From Mesodorylaimus sp. YZB2_4 (lineage: Eukaryota > Nematoda > Enoplea > Dorylaimida > Dorylaimidae), in contig JASANH010000020.1 in assembly GCA_030248295.1 (NCBI GenBank), positions 1-64,000 of the forward strand: a DNA stretch of 64,000 nt, in the 5' to 3' direction. The first letter of the stretch is position 1; each line of letters starts with the position of its first letter. The notes under the pieces are model-generated. The model was not told the DNA's origin. It was given only the letters and a program-made list of their open reading frames with translations, and did not search any database. This document shows, piece after piece, positions 1-10,899 of this stretch. A program made the position numbers and the translations under genes.

Positions 1-1
1 G

Positions 2-715
2 CTAAGGTTCTCCAACCACAATCTGACCGCTGGTCAGGCACAGGAAATGAGGAGATTTCTGGCCGGGTGGGCCAGGAAAGGCAGTTTTGCGACCTCGGAT
101 GCGGAGCTGACGCCAGTCAGGTCTCCAGTCACACATGTGGTCAACACTGGCAAGACTCCGCCAGTACATCTTCCTCCAAGGCGCGTACCATTCTATCAGA
201 GGCCAATTGTGAGACAGTTGATAGACAAAATGCTTGGGGCGGGCTAGATTGAGGAATATAATAGCCCATATTCGTCACAAATAGTGTCGGCCAGGAAAAA
301 AGGCGGTTAGATGAGGTTCTGTGTTGACTACAGGAAACTGAATAGTCACACAGTTAGTGATGAGTATCCTCTGCCCAGGTTAGACGATATTCTGGACTCT
401 TTGCATGGTGCAAAGTGGTTTTCTACGCTTGACTTGATGAGCGCATTTCACCAGATTAGGTTGTCAACGGAGGATAGTAAGAAGACAGCATTTACAGTGC
501 CTAGTGGGCATTATCAGTTAAAGGTGCTCTTATTTGGCCTGAGGAATTCGGCCAACACGTTCCAGAAGTTGATGGACAGCGTGTTTGCGGGAATGCAATG
601 CGAAAGATGTTAAGTGTATATGGATGACATTATGGTCTTTGGTGCGACCTTTGAGGACCATCAGGCTCGGGTGAATGAGGTTTTTACACGCTTGCACAAC
701 GAAGGATTGAATTGA
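2..715 (+). pseudogene. Ty3/gypsy reverse transcriptase fragment
   Basis: The frame reads through the RT fingers and palm. It has the FCVDYRKLN motif near 320-345, TLDLMSAFHQI near 425-455, a LLFGLRNSANTFQ-like segment near 525-560, and the catalytic YMDD box at about 617-628, followed by VFG. All lie in one frame but are broken by in-frame stops at 245-247, 308-310 and 611-613, the last directly before YMDD. The frame ends at 715, before the connection domain and RNase H. In life this enzyme copies element RNA into cDNA in cytoplasmic particles; this copy cannot make a full protein. The family call is secure from the motifs. Confidence 0.85.
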
Positions 716-838
716 GGAACGGTCAAGTGGAATGAGTTCGCCGCAGAGCAGAGAACAGACCCGTTGTTGCATCAGCGCATAAGTTTCGTCGAGCATGGAA
801 TCTTGCCTCTGAATGATGCATTGGCTTAGCAGTTTTTC

Positions 839-1913
839 TTGGAGAAACCTCGTTTTGCCATTCGTGATGGCGTGTTAGTGAACATTACCAAGTGCGGCAA
901 GACGGCAGATCCGACCGTGCAGGCTGTGGTCTCTAGGCACCTGCGGTTGGAGATCCTGCAGCAATGTCATGGAGACGTCTTTGCTGCTCATTTCGGTATA
1001 GCCAAGACATTCGCGAAGTTGTCCGCTTGGTACTACTGGGATGGTTATTACAAGGATACTGGGCATTTCGTGAAAAGGTGCGCCTTGTGCGCTAGGTTCA
1101 AGGAGGCTCCTGGGAAAGGAAAAGCGTCCTTGCAACCTTTCCCTTCTGCGGGTCCCTGGGAGCGCATTGGGGTTGACTCGCTAGGACCCTTACCAGTCAC
1201 GCGTAGGCGGAATCAGAACAGATTATTTCTCTCGGTGGGTGGAGGCGGTGCCCTTACCGAATTCGGAAGCCCCTACTGTCGCGAATGCATTTTTGCGTGA
1301 GGTCATCTGTCGTCATGGAGCGTGTCATCAGCTGCTCAAGGACGAAGGACCACAGTTTTTGTCTGAGGTCATGAAAGAGGTGTGCAAAGTCTGCGACATA
1401 AAAATAACTACCACTTCGGGTTATCACCCTCGGTGCAATGGTCAGACAGAGCGGTGTAATAAGATTATTGGAACAATGTTAGACGTCCATGTCAACAAAA
1501 GACAACAGGGTTGGGATGAAGGTTTGCCGTTTATCTTGTTCGCGTACCGGTCGTCTGTCCAAAGGACCACTGGACATTCACCGTACACTGTTCTATATAG
1601 CAGAGAGCCTAAACTGCCTGGTGAGTTGAGAGATACTCCTCCGGATACTCGGAATCACTCTCAGTACGTGGCGAAGATGATCGATAGGCTAGGTATCATA
1701 AAGAGATTCATCTATCAGAACCTGCGGGAAATGCAGCATAGGCAGAAGAAAAATTTTGACAGGACAGCTTCTATGCCTAAATTTGAAGTGAATTATCCGG
1801 TGTGGTTGAGGCTGGAAAGGAGAGGGGTTGGCGCGAAGTTCAAACCGGAAATGGGGTGGCCTATACCTCGAGGTAGCCATACCCACCCAATTAACCTTGT
1901 CATTCGATTGTGA
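839..1913 (+). pseudogene. Ty3/gypsy integrase (zinc domain and DDE core)
   Basis: Positions 839-1200 encode an HHCC-type zinc-binding region with YYWDGYY and CALCARF motifs, then the start of the catalytic core (GVDSLGPLP). A frameshift near 1230-1260 moves the rest to the frame starting at 1239, which carries the second core acidic region (DEGPQF), YHPRCNGQTERCNKII with the third acidic residue, and the AYRSSVQRTTGHSPY block typical of gypsy integrases. An H/V-type C-terminal segment (VNYPVWLRLERR) follows. Integrase inserts the cDNA into chromosomes; the frameshift disables this copy. The continuous order with the upstream RT supports one element. Confidence 0.85.
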
Positions 1914-2527
1914 AACGATCCCGCAGCGGCAAGACTGCTCGTGCACACGAATCGTGTAAAGCCATGCGTTGCACCTTGTCAATTACCTTCAGGTTTCGGG
2001 GAGGATGGGGATGACGATGAGGACATCGGAGTTCAACCAGGAGGAGCGCAGGCTGATGCAGTACCTAGAACCCTGGAGACAGCGCAAGAAATTCGTGATG
2101 TTCAGGTGCGCCAGTCGAGCCAGTGCCAGAGGTGGTTAGGAGTCCTGATAGACCAGCGCAAGACCCGAGAAGACCTAAGGAAAACACCCGGTCAGATAGA
2201 AAAAAGCAGGGAGGAAGCACAACTTTTAGTGGATAGCCCGGCCAGAGGAGATGTGAGCTTGGGGGCCAAGTACCGCGTTCAGAGGGTTCAAGGGACGTCG
2301 CGATTGTGGACGTCGGTGGTGGAGATCAGGCCCCTACACCCAGCATTCCTACTTCTAGCTCGCCAGGACCATCAACGACTCCGACACCGACCATACCAGC
2401 GGTACTGATGACGAGTGGAGAAGCCCAGGTGCCCTCAACAACCACAGCCACGCAGGCCGAGACAACACAACATCCACGGGTGGTCAAGGTCGGTCGGGGC
2501 GAGTCAAGGCGAGCGCTCCAGCAGTAG
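1914..2527 (+). pseudogene. gypsy-1 post-integrase tail, proline/threonine-rich
   Basis: After the integrase stop, a short motif (VHTNRVKPC) closely matches VHDNRLKPC downstream of the gypsy-2 integrase, so the frame once continued. The rest is low-complexity: acidic near 2005-2030, and Pro/Thr/Ser-rich in the frame 2306-2527. It ends in a stop just before the untranslated 3' part. No envelope features (signal peptide, transmembrane segment) are visible. The tail is probably the non-conserved C-terminus of Pol. Confidence 0.55.
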
Positions 2528-2778
2528 TGCGAGGACAGGAGGGCGGCAGATTGTACGGATTGCGGGCTAATGTCCAGCCACCAGCTCGCTATGGAGGGGA
2601 GCTGAAGAAATGAATTGGAGTCGGAATGTTTTGGGCGTGAAACACGGCATGCGTTGTACATACATATTTCTGCTTGTGACTTGTCTGGTCTGGTCTGGAT
2701 AGGCTAAGCGCCATTGGTGTGGCGCGTGTGATAGGGCTGGATTGCATAAGATCAAATCAGATAAGAGCTAAAAAGGAG

Positions 2779-2904
2779 TGTGGGCATGTGATCGGGTAAA
2801 CGATCACTTGATTGTGCCCCCGGCGAGTTGTAGTGAGGTTGTGATGTCCTTGTGATTTGAATGTGGCGCCATTATCATCCTGTGTATCAATGTTGTATGC
2901 TAGT
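2779..2904 (+). repeat. Candidate start of gypsy-1 3' LTR with purine tract
   Basis: A purine-rich tract (AAAAAGGAG, about 2770-2778) is followed by TGTGGGCATG, the usual polypurine tract/LTR junction layout. Only about 126 bp remain before the sequence switches to the inverted arm at 2905. No second copy of this LTR was found in the window, so the LTR call rests on layout alone. Confidence 0.4.
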
Positions 2905-3287
2905 GAAATCCTCAGCCTATCCCAGGACGAACTATGACCAGCCAGGGGACGGCCTTAGTCACAGGAACGAGCCCACGTAGCCCACGACACCTCGTGTATC
3001 GTTTATTCGTCAACCACACACAAAGGCCGTTTAGGCTCACAACTCGGAGGGCGGCCGCACGTGTCGATCCTGACGGAGGTTCTGATGGTCCTCAGCCCGA
3101 ATTGCCCACAGTGCAATTCAGACCAGGAACTCAATACCGGTCGCCGCCCAATTCCTGCACACCAAACCAGTCACTCGGCCTCGATATCACTCTCGGCCTC
3201 GTGCCTAGCCCTGACCTAGGAGAGGCAGACCAGTTCCCTGCACCAGTGCACTGATAGGTGCATATAAGTGTATCCACGCCTATTACA
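2905..3287 (-). repeat. LTR-like end of inserted element, left copy (383 bp)
   Basis: This is the counterpart of 18145-18527, of equal length, starting TGTAATAGG on the minus strand just after a purine tract. By eye it differs from the right copy at about 28 of 383 positions (about 7%), while the adjoining interior differs at only about 1%. It contains a TATA-like CATATAAG near 3261. Beyond 2905 the flank is gypsy-1, not BEL-1 as in the right copy. Confidence 0.7.
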
Positions 3288-4224
3288 CTCCCCCCTCCTT
3301 AAAAGAAGCGTGACCCCACGCTTTCCGTGAAACGAGGGGCACCTCCAGATAAGGGGGCACACAAGACCGAAAAATGTCCACGTCCATCAGGTAAAGGCAA
3401 CAGGAATCAGGGATAACCAGGAGATCCCAACACCAAACCCGGCAGACCGAAAAGTCCACCAAAAGGGGTTCAGCGAACCAAGGCAGGCGCGGCTGGCTAC
3501 CCTCCGACGGCCCTAGGGGTCTACAAGGAACGCAAACAACGGGAGGCCTACGGCAGCAACACTCAACGCAACGCAGCCCATCACCCCAAGATCACTGAGC
3601 GATCACGAAAGATCACAAGGCGTTGTGGCTTCAGTGACTGCAGGCGACGGAGGCTGAAAGAAAGAGCGCACGCCAAACCTCCCTTGAGTGCCCAGAGCCC
3701 CTGGCAGAATCAGACACAGGGGAACGGGTCCAGACACTCGCCACCAGCAAGAGCATAGGGCAGAATCAGACACCCATCGTCCAGCGGCGGCCAGGGTCTC
3801 CAGAAGGGTCGGTAGAATCAGACACCAACCCCTCAGGACCCGTTACGTTCCCCTAACCCCTACCCGACCAGAACCCAAGTCCAGTCGGGCGCGCCTCAGA
3901 CACCAACATCCGAGGTGTGTGGTACAGAGCCCAGGAAAGTCCCAGACCCCGTGACCTGGTTCAAGATAAAGACGAACCAGGTGGTAAAACTCGCTACGAG
4001 GACAATATTGACCCAGCGAAAAGAGAATACGCAAAAAAAATACGTGAAACCGAACGAAATTACCAGACGGCTGGGGGCCAAAACCAAGGCGGTCCAGGGT
4101 TCAGCCCTGAACAAACAAACAGGTTAGTCAACAGTAGAAGACGAAATCAGACGAAACCACAGCGACTCGAAGAGGGAGCCAAATAACGGCCACCATCCGT
4201 CCCCCCACCCATCAACGAAACCGT

Positions 4225-4749
4225 CTACAATGCAGGGTGCGCCGGCTGCCGACATCGAGGTGGCGCCCCAGAATCAGGACAGGCGAATCCCATAGAGGCA
4301 AGCGAGACGTCATTGCTGAAGGGGACACTTCCCCGGCGCTCATCAGAAGAGTACATAGCCAATTGATACGTAGACAGGCGTTTGAGACGCGAAATCCACA
4401 TCGCCCATGCAGCCTGAAACTGATTGCCCTCCCGACTTACCACCCAAGCTGCAAACGAAGGAAACGGCCGACGAGAGGGCCAGTCCAAAACCAACCACGA
4501 CCCATCCAAGGGCACTCCAGTCAAATCGAAAATCGTGTGGTGAACCATGGGATAAGCCGGTAAATGTAGCAAGGGCTCATGCACCACATAGCAGAGCTGC
4601 CCATGGCCCGGGTGGTGGAATCTAATCGCTGGGACAATCAAATCGCAATTCCTTCTCATACTTGGGGTAATCGGAGCATGGGCATAACATAACATAATAC
4701 GGGGCACTCCACTGGGGAAGCACCTCGCCCGGGGGCCCAAAAGGGACAC
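4225..4749 (-). pseudogene. Unknown ORF, left copy of 16654-17211
   Basis: This encodes the same Trp/Pro/His-rich protein as 16654-17211 with a few substitutions and a two-residue insertion near the C-terminus. The N-terminal part differs because of small indels upstream of the shared HHPGHG motif. No domain is recognised. Confidence 0.4.
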
Positions 4750-5259
4750 AATTCAGATATCCAAAGGACGTTGGGGAAGTCAACACCAGTGGGGAGATAG
4801 AAATCGAAAGGAACTCACCTCAGCTCCACCTTGGCGGGCGCCCTGAAAAAGGCGCTCGAGGCGAAATGGCAGAAGCTTACCCACCACCAGGCAATGAAGA
4901 AAAATATTGGACAAAGCGGCACTCGACTCGAACCCGAATCGCACGAAGTAGCCGCATCCAAACCCATCCATTCCACAATATCCGGAAAAATCGAACTCTG
5001 GCCCGGCACATTCGTCGGGAGCGAAGGCAAAACCAGAGGAACCACCCACGTGGGGGGAGCCACAGAGGACGTCTCCTTCCCCACCAGGGCCAACCCCGAA
5101 CGCTGGGACCCAGACTGCTGTCCAGACCCTGTGGAGGTTGAAGTCAAAGATTGTTGCCGTCTAGAACTAGAATAGAAGGTCCTGGAACCACATGAGACAT
5201 ATCCAGCCCCGGAACCCGAACCAGCCGCACCACCCCCAGGAGGTGGTTTTCGATGATCA

Positions 5260-6174
5260 TCACGTCGAGGTACGAATGTCGTGAGCGAAAACAAGACGCC
5301 TGTCGCTGCCTCCGGCGACGCTTCCGCGTGTCAGGATCCGAGTCCAGTCCAGCATCGAGAGTCTGCGCCAAAGGTGCCGTGGACGCAGTCGCCGACGCCG
5401 GCGGTAGCTGTGGGTAACCAGTGAGAACACAGAACTCGGTATCCAGTGTTTTCTGAAAAGGATAAAAAACGTTGTACCCGGCGAATGCAAAATCTCCAGA
5501 AACCGTCGGGGCAACTGCAATGACGCTGCAATAGCAATCGGCGTGCCAGGTCGAGTCGGATCGACCATCAATGACAGAGAAAACAGGTCGCCATACTTGA
5601 CTGTGTACGCATGCGAAACGTATTTGAGGAAGGTCAGCTCAAAGGACAGCAAATGTGCATTCTCGGTCGACACTAACTGGTAATATGGTGTTGACGACCC
5701 TGGCAAAGAAACCCCAACTGATAAAGCCAAATGTTGGTCATCATACCTGGTGGGGAGCAAATCCCGATGTTTTAGCAGTAACCGAGAGGAATCCAACTTC
5801 GAAATCGGAACCAGAACCGCACACGTGCCCGACGGGGAGGGCCAAAATGACCACGATCGGCCATCCACACACCGACCATGCAACGAACGGTATTCGGACT
5901 CAGTAACTCGATAAAACGAGCTCGCAACAAACGCCACAAATTCCAATGAAGCCGCCAACCACTCGTGCGGCGGGCACCGATAGCGATTTCCCTGATCAGT
6001 GTCCATCAACCGCCCAATAGTCCAGGCGTGCAAAGCCAAGAGTTCACATGCCACGGCCTGAAGCATTCGAGACGACTGATTCCAGGGCTCCTGGGACTGC
6101 AAAAGAGTCAGACCCTGGCAACATTGCAACTTCCACATGTCGCACGCCCACCGTGCTAATGATTCAGGGGCCAT
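5260..6174 (-). pseudogene. Unknown ORF, left copy of 15239-16180
   Basis: 304-aa frame, 9 residues shorter than its right-arm counterpart because of an in-frame 27-bp absence. It starts directly after the stop that ends the 6181-6519 frame, as in the right copy. The Arg-rich C-terminal quarter is probably out of the true frame (see 15790-16296). No domain recognised. Confidence 0.4.
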
Positions 6175-6180
6175 AGGATA

Positions 6181-6519
6181 CTAACGAAACTGTAGGCCGG
6201 CAGTTTGTAATTCGTAAACGGGAACAGCGACACGACGCTGAGAAATCGGCACGCCCTCCACAGGGAACCCTCCGGAGACAATCTGCGCCAACTCAGCCGC
6301 TGGAAACCCTGGCTGAATCAGCAAAATAGCATCCAGGAGAGACAGGGTACCCATGCTCAAGGACAAAGGCAACATATTCACCTTACTGTACAGTTCAGCG
6401 GAAGCCGTCAATGGACGACCCGTGACCAAAGATGTGGTATCGTCAAACTGGCCATATGCCTCAGCCCTTGCCATTTCCCAGCAGGCGAATTGCGACTGTG
6501 GGGATCTTGTCGACCGCAA
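6181..6519 (-). pseudogene. Unknown ORF, left copy of 14894-15232
   Basis: This is identical in protein to the right-arm frame 14894-15232, including the terminal stop and the +1 offset against the preceding ORF. The shared stop and shift therefore predate the arm duplication. Confidence 0.4.
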
Positions 6520-6922
6520 ACCCGCATGCTCGCAAATAGGCCAAATATTTCTCCCGCCGCTGTGAAACCTTCATAGACCAAAGTGGCGGTGGTTCTTTGT
6601 CCGCCGCAGACGCATCAGCACGCTGAGGGCAAATCGTCAGGTTATCACAAATACTACCCAGGATCGCAGAGGGAATGGAAAACGCTGTGCCGAGCACATG
6701 CTGTGCTGCACCCTGCAACAGTGACGGTAACGTAGGCGATTCCAACGGGCGAGGACCCGGAACAGGGAATGTTCTAGGCCACCCCACCGCATCCAGCATC
6801 AAGGCCCGCGTGTCCTCGTGTCCCCGCAGCTCCCATCGGGTGACGATCAGATCGCGCACCAGATCGGCTTGTTCATCCGAGACCTTCGAGAGGTCGTATT
6901 GATCAAATTCGGCCGCAACCAT
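6461..6922 (-). pseudogene. Unknown ORF, left copy of 14491-14952
   Basis: 153-aa frame from the equivalent ATG (6922), differing from the right copy by an Ala/Val change. It runs open for a further 87 bases upstream of the ATG, also as in the right arm. No domain recognised. Confidence 0.4.
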
Positions 6923-7026
6923 AACATAGACACAACCCAGCGATCCGCACTGCGCACAGGTGGGTAGCGGGCCAACCGACCCCTCTTCCCCCCTCCTTAT
7001 CCCTCCCACGCCTGCCAGGCCTGGTT

Positions 7027-7958
7027 ACAATTCGTATCCGTCTCCTCCAACTTGAGTATCGATTTTTACCAAAGATTCGGTTGACTTCGTCCGAACCCTC
7101 CACCGCGAAATTAGTTGATGCTGTATCAACCGTCTGCTCGATTTTGCTTTGCTTGACATCTTCTTGGTCAAACTTCAACTTCTCCGCCGCTGTGGGTCAT
7201 GTTTTTTCAGCTTGGCGCAGCCACTGTGGCCCATGCCACCACATCGATTTGTTCTTGAGAATCATGACCGTTTCTACCCTGGGCAGGAGATCGGCTTGAT
7301 TTTCCTCTGTGGTAACATGGCGAAACTTGGTGGACTTGATGCTCGTAATATACTTGACTCGATTCGCTTCGAATGTCGAAAGCGGCTTGGCCGATTGATG
7401 CCACCGGAGGACGCATTGGGAATCGATCCACATGAATGTGCTTTCGATTTTAATCTGCGGGCCATAGCGGACGAAAGGGAGGATCTTAGCTTCAATATGT
7501 GCTGCCAGCAGTTCGAGTCGTGGAATTGTTGGATCCTTCGCTCTCCCCTTGTCTGCTCGCTTCAGTTTCATCTGACTCTTTGCGAAAGCGAGGTTTGGTT
7601 GGCCTGTTTGAGGTCTCAAGTCGACGCACGCCCCATACGCCTTTTCTGATGCATCGCAAAAGACACGCAGTTGAGTTAATTGATCATCCCATTTTAGATC
7701 TGTCGTCCATAGACTTTGAAAGAAGTGGCGGACATTGACCATGACTGGGCACATGAGGCCAAGAGGATTAAAGGCCTTATGAATGAAGCTGAGTACTGAC
7801 CGCTTTGTAGGCTCACCTTCAATGACAGGCTCTCCATGGTTGATCGAGATCATGTCGGAACCAGTGTCCCACTTGATGCCCAAGACCTTCGTTTGAGCCG
7901 CTTTTGCTCGGTCCATTCGTGGAATTGCTTCAGGAATTCTTGATTTTTCCACTCTCAT
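7027..7958 (-). pseudogene. BEL-1 RNase H region, left-arm copy
   Basis: The frame 7197-7958 gives the same protein as 13497-14216: a BEL/Pao RNase H with CDAS, PRLELLA and WIDSQ acidic motifs, ending in the WWHGPQWL block that precedes integrase. The last part, 7027-7196, carries the SSWRRR/IRIV junction just before the inserted element. Element-derived; non-functional on its own. Confidence 0.8.
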
Positions 7959-8480
7959 TCCACTCTCGCAGATTCATTGATGCTTCAGCGAAAAGCTTCT
8001 TTGCGACTTGATAGAAATCGATTGCATCAGCTGTTGACTGCACACCTATCATGTTGTCTACATACATGTTGTTTTGTATTTCCTTCGCCACCGCCGCCTA
8101 GTTGCAGGTGGTCTTGATAGTTGCCCCGAGCAGGAACGGCCTTGCTATGACGCCGAATGGCACTCGTTTGAAGCGATAGATCAAGTTGCCCTCGAACTTC
8201 TTGGGTTCTGCCAGAACGCGACGTCCCTCTCTTAGTCCACTTTAAGAATTCTCGAATCCCGATCAGCGCCACCTTATTCATTCGACGACAGCGCAAATCC
8301 TAGAACTTTTTATACAAGCACTTACTTTCCTCGATGATTCCACTCAACGATCCGCCTCTCGCTAGATCAGGTGATCACAGGATGGCGTGGAAGTAGCTCT
8401 CTTTCTTTTCGATCTTCTTGATGATGCTCTTTTGCAGCACTTGGATATAGCATCTATATCCTCATGACAACTCTCACCCC
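7959..8480 (-). pseudogene. BEL-1 reverse transcriptase, left-arm copy with dense deletions
   Basis: Short exact blocks match 12829-13480 (MNKVALI, VPFGVIA and MYVDN-coding segments in DNA), separated by frequent 1-10 bp losses. Examples are the loss of bases inside the IADIEKAF-coding stretch and inside the YVDNMITG stretch. No open frame survives. Losses become denser with distance from 7959, which fits deteriorating sequence quality. Confidence 0.75.
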
Positions 8481-9175
8481 ACCGAGATCAATCACAGCAT
8501 TACCTATCTCCGCGCTATGACCTTTCACGAGAAGTTCATCATTTCGACCAATCCCTAGCAGGATTGTATCGAAAAACAATTAAAAATTAAAGACATCAAT
8601 AAAACCTAACATATCCTAATTATTCTTCACCAAGACTCCCCTCTTACGTTTCACTCTTTAACTTTTACTCAGAGTAATGACAGATTCAGATCACCACCCA
8701 ATTACGTCCCCTCTTATTTACATCGTCCTAAGTACTTACAACACGTTCGAGTACAAGTCACCACTTTTCTCGTTTTCTCTTCGTATTTCTCGTTACCCTC
8801 CCCTACATATCCACTTCTTCACATACTTTATCCTTTCATTTACCACGTTATGTTGTCTAGTGATTTCCATTCTTTTTCATATCTTATTACAAGACATTTA
8901 TCGTTTCTATTTAGGTATATCCCTCTAGATCTTTTCATTTTTCTCCCGTTACATAGTATCCGTCATAATTAACTTTTTTCCACCGCTCTGTACTTTTTAA
9001 TTGGCCTCTCTTTGTTAATCTTTTTTGTTTTTGTTTATCTGCTTTACGTGGGGGGTAGGGGGGGGGGGGGGTGGGGAGTTTTATGTATTTATTTTTTTTG
9101 ATTTTTTTTGTCTGGGAATTTTTTATTGGTGTTGTTTTTGGGGGGGGGGTGTTTTATTAGGGTTTTAGTTTTTTT
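8481..9175. other. Probable low-quality read tail or assembly join
   Basis: Scattered words from 8481 to about 8760 still follow the order of the minus strand of 12.05-12.83 kb, but most bases are missing. From about 8900 the sequence collapses into T and G runs, including a G run at 9059-9071. Clean, coding-like sequence resumes at about 9180. I see no gene here. Confidence 0.65.
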
Positions 9176-9179
9176 TGCA

Positions 9180-9295
9180 CTTTTGACAAAATTAAGCGTG
9201 CCTCGAAGCGCCTACATCGAGCGTGATTCAACCTCACTGTCACAACCTTTTGAAAAAGATGATCCTGTTTGGATGAGATTGGAATAAACTCGACG
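9180..9295 (+). pseudogene. Gypsy-type integrase C-terminal scrap
   Basis: Two short frames read FDKIKRASKRLHR, then (after a stop and a shift) EKDDPVWMRLE. The latter resembles the NYPVWLRLERR segment at the end of the gypsy-1 integrase. It is about 115 bp long and sits between the artefact-like stretch and the minus-strand transmembrane exon. Assigned by this one motif only. Confidence 0.4.
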
Positions 9296-9450
9296 ATTAC
9301 AATTCACTAGTGTGTCTTATTTCTGCAAGTTGGAAAACATGTTACAACAGCTATAGTGGGTACAGTTTGCAGTCCACAGTGCTGACACATTTTACACCAT
9401 ACTTACAAAATTCAACAACTTTCTTCGAACTCCTCGAATTGAGTTTCCTC

Positions 9451-9738
9451 TTATTCGATCACAACGGGGCAGTACACGTCCAAGGTGGACGGTGGGCGTG
9501 GGGCGAAATAAGGCGGCATGGAATAATCGTGATCAAAGGGAGCCGAAGGTGTTGGTCGAGACACTGGCGGAGGGAGGCTAGGCGGGGGTATGCGTGTTCG
9601 GGGCAAGGCACTATTCGCGCCGCCCTTACGCACTCTGGCCTCCATTGTTACCACTTCCGTCTCGCTGGCTGGCGCTCGTCGTTTGCGCCAAAAAATGAAT
9701 ACGATGATAATGATGGCCACTGCCGCAAAAAGACCCAA
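9451..9738 (-). CDS. Candidate exon: transmembrane helix plus Pro-rich cytoplasmic tail
   Basis: On the minus strand the 95-aa frame opens with a hydrophobic stretch (about residues 1-17, GLFAAVAIIIIVFIFW), then a basic stop-transfer RKRR and a Pro/Arg-rich tail ending in a stop. The frame extends upstream to a TAA near 9767; before that it is Cys-rich (LGCYEDDC), as expected just outside a membrane. An AACAG acceptor-like site lies at the TAA, so this could be a last exon. It ends up against the start of BEL-1 (about 9825). It could be the C-terminus of a type I membrane protein, host or envelope-like; which one is not resolved. Confidence 0.4.
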   Translation of the reverse strand: MGLFAAVAIIIIVFIFWRKRRAPASETEVVTMEARVRKGGANSALPRTRIPPPSLPPPVSRPTPSAPFDHDYSMPPYFAPRPPSTLDVYCPVVIE

Positions 9739-9824
9739 GCTGACACCAAAGCTGACAGCCCCCTGTTAACTCGAATCGGCGCAATCGTCCTCGTAGCAAC
9801 CAAGCCGTAGACAACCAAGTTGGT

Positions 9825-10890
9825 ATGAATCAAGGCTGGGGTGGCGTTGGACAAATTCACGCCAAGTTGCCAAAATTCGAGTTACCAAAGTTCAGTGGCG
9901 ATCGGCTGAAAATCGAGCAATTCTGGGACGCGTTCAACGCCTCGGTTCACGCGAATGATGCGGTCGCGCCTGTCACGAAAATGGCCTATCTGGTGGCTCA
10001 ACTGACTGGCGATGCGAAATCAGTGGTCAATGGGTTAGCTGTCACAGGCGGGAACTGCGAAACAGAGGTTTAGCTCCTGAAAGAACGCTTTGCCAACGAC
10101 CAAGAAATCATTCGAATGCACCAACAAGCCATTGTGAATCTTGAGGGTGCCCGAAACATGGAGGGCATGCGCCAACTGCAAATCAATCTTAAAAAAACAT
10201 CTGCGCTTGATCGAATCCCTGGGCGGCGCAGTCGATAGATCTTGGACGACGAGTTTGATCTGGCCGAATTTGCCAGCGTTTGTTCTCGAGAGGATCTACG
10301 AAAATAAGCCTGCCTAGCTATGGAAACTCGAAGAATTGCGAGCCGAATTGACCAAGATGGTATCAATCCATGATGCTGTTGCCCGCGAGCGTATCATGCC
10401 ATACGAAAAACAAAAGACGAGCCATTATTAGCTCAGTCATCAAAGCAGCGAAACGAGGGGAACACCAATCGTACCCAAGACGAGCCATTCGTTTCTGATC
10501 AACAGCAAGAGTAGGGCAGAGCATACCTCGAAAGCTGTCACCAATCATGATCATGTCAAGAACAAGCCTCGTTCTCCATGCATCTACCGCGAGGGCGACC
10601 ACTGGGCTGATGAGTGCCAGCACATGCCCACAGTTAAAGAACGAAAGAGGAAACTCAAGGACCATTGCTGGCAATGTTTCAAACCTGGCCATCCAACTGA
10701 CCAATGCTAGGCGAAAACAAAGTGCTATCATTGTCGAGACACCAGTCATCATTCAAGCCTTTGCGAAAAGCAATCAAAGGCGCTGCATATCGACATTGGG
10801 GCAACCACAACGACGCTCGCTTTGGACGTAAGCACCAGTCTGTTCACATTGAATCAAGCAGTCCTTTTACAGACAGCTGTAGGTAATATT
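9825..10890 (+). pseudogene. BEL-1 gag
   Basis: It opens with KLPKFELPKFSGD followed by an FWDAFNASVH block, matching the DUF1759-type gag domain also seen in BEL-2 (KLPKLTLAEFGGD, FWDSFEATID). A TAG lies at 10072-10074, and a run of seven A near 10194 marks a frameshift. Three zinc knuckles follow around 10570-10770: CIYREGDHWADEC, CWQCFKPGHPTDQC and CYHCRDTSHHSSLC. Gag would form the particle and bind element RNA. The breaks show this copy is not expressed as a full protein. Confidence 0.75.
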
Positions 10891-10899
10891 TAATCATTA

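Larger units (their letters stand above)
1..2904 (+). mobile_element. gypsy-1, decayed Ty3/gypsy element, 5' end outside window
   Basis: RT, integrase and C-terminal tail follow in the order usual for Ty3/gypsy pol, then a purine tract and an LTR-like start. The protease, RNase H and most of the RT thumb are missing: after position 715 the sequence jumps almost directly to the integrase zinc-binding region. Several in-frame stops and at least one frameshift make it a dead copy. The integrase tail resembles that of gypsy-2 near 40.76 kb, so the two are probably one lineage. The right edge is abrupt, where the inverted arm begins. Confidence 0.85.
2905..7026 (-). mobile_element. Unrecognised 4.1-kb inserted element, left copy
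   Basis: Minus-strand copy of the element described at 14387-18545. The junction with BEL-1 sequence at 7026/7027 is the same as in the right arm, so the insertion predates the duplication. Relative to the right copy it lacks 27 bp inside the second long ORF (in frame), gains 6 bp near 4300 (in frame) and gains 4 bp near 3722 (out of frame). Its far end abuts gypsy-1 at 2905 without the 18 bp and target duplication seen at 18528-18556. Confidence 0.75.
2905..9175 (-). repeat. Left arm of large inverted duplication (copy of about 12.05-18.53 kb)
   Basis: Read on the minus strand, this stretch repeats the BEL-1 reverse transcriptase/RNase H region followed by the 4.16-kb inserted element. From 3288 to about 7950 it is roughly 99% identical to the right arm; the 239-aa RNase H frame is the same protein in both. 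From about 7960 outward it loses single bases and short runs increasingly often, all as deletions relative to the right arm. Beyond 8480 only scattered words still align in order (for example the GCGCTATGACCTTTCAC word at 8513-8529 and the TTACGTTTCACTCTTTA word near 8644). This one-sided decay looks like poor base calls rather than evolution. Confidence 0.85.

Noticed and set aside
9250-9824. BEL-1 5' LTR
   Set aside because: No stretch here matches the sequence after the BEL-1 purine tract at 19.43 kb; the 5' LTR is absent or unrecognisable.
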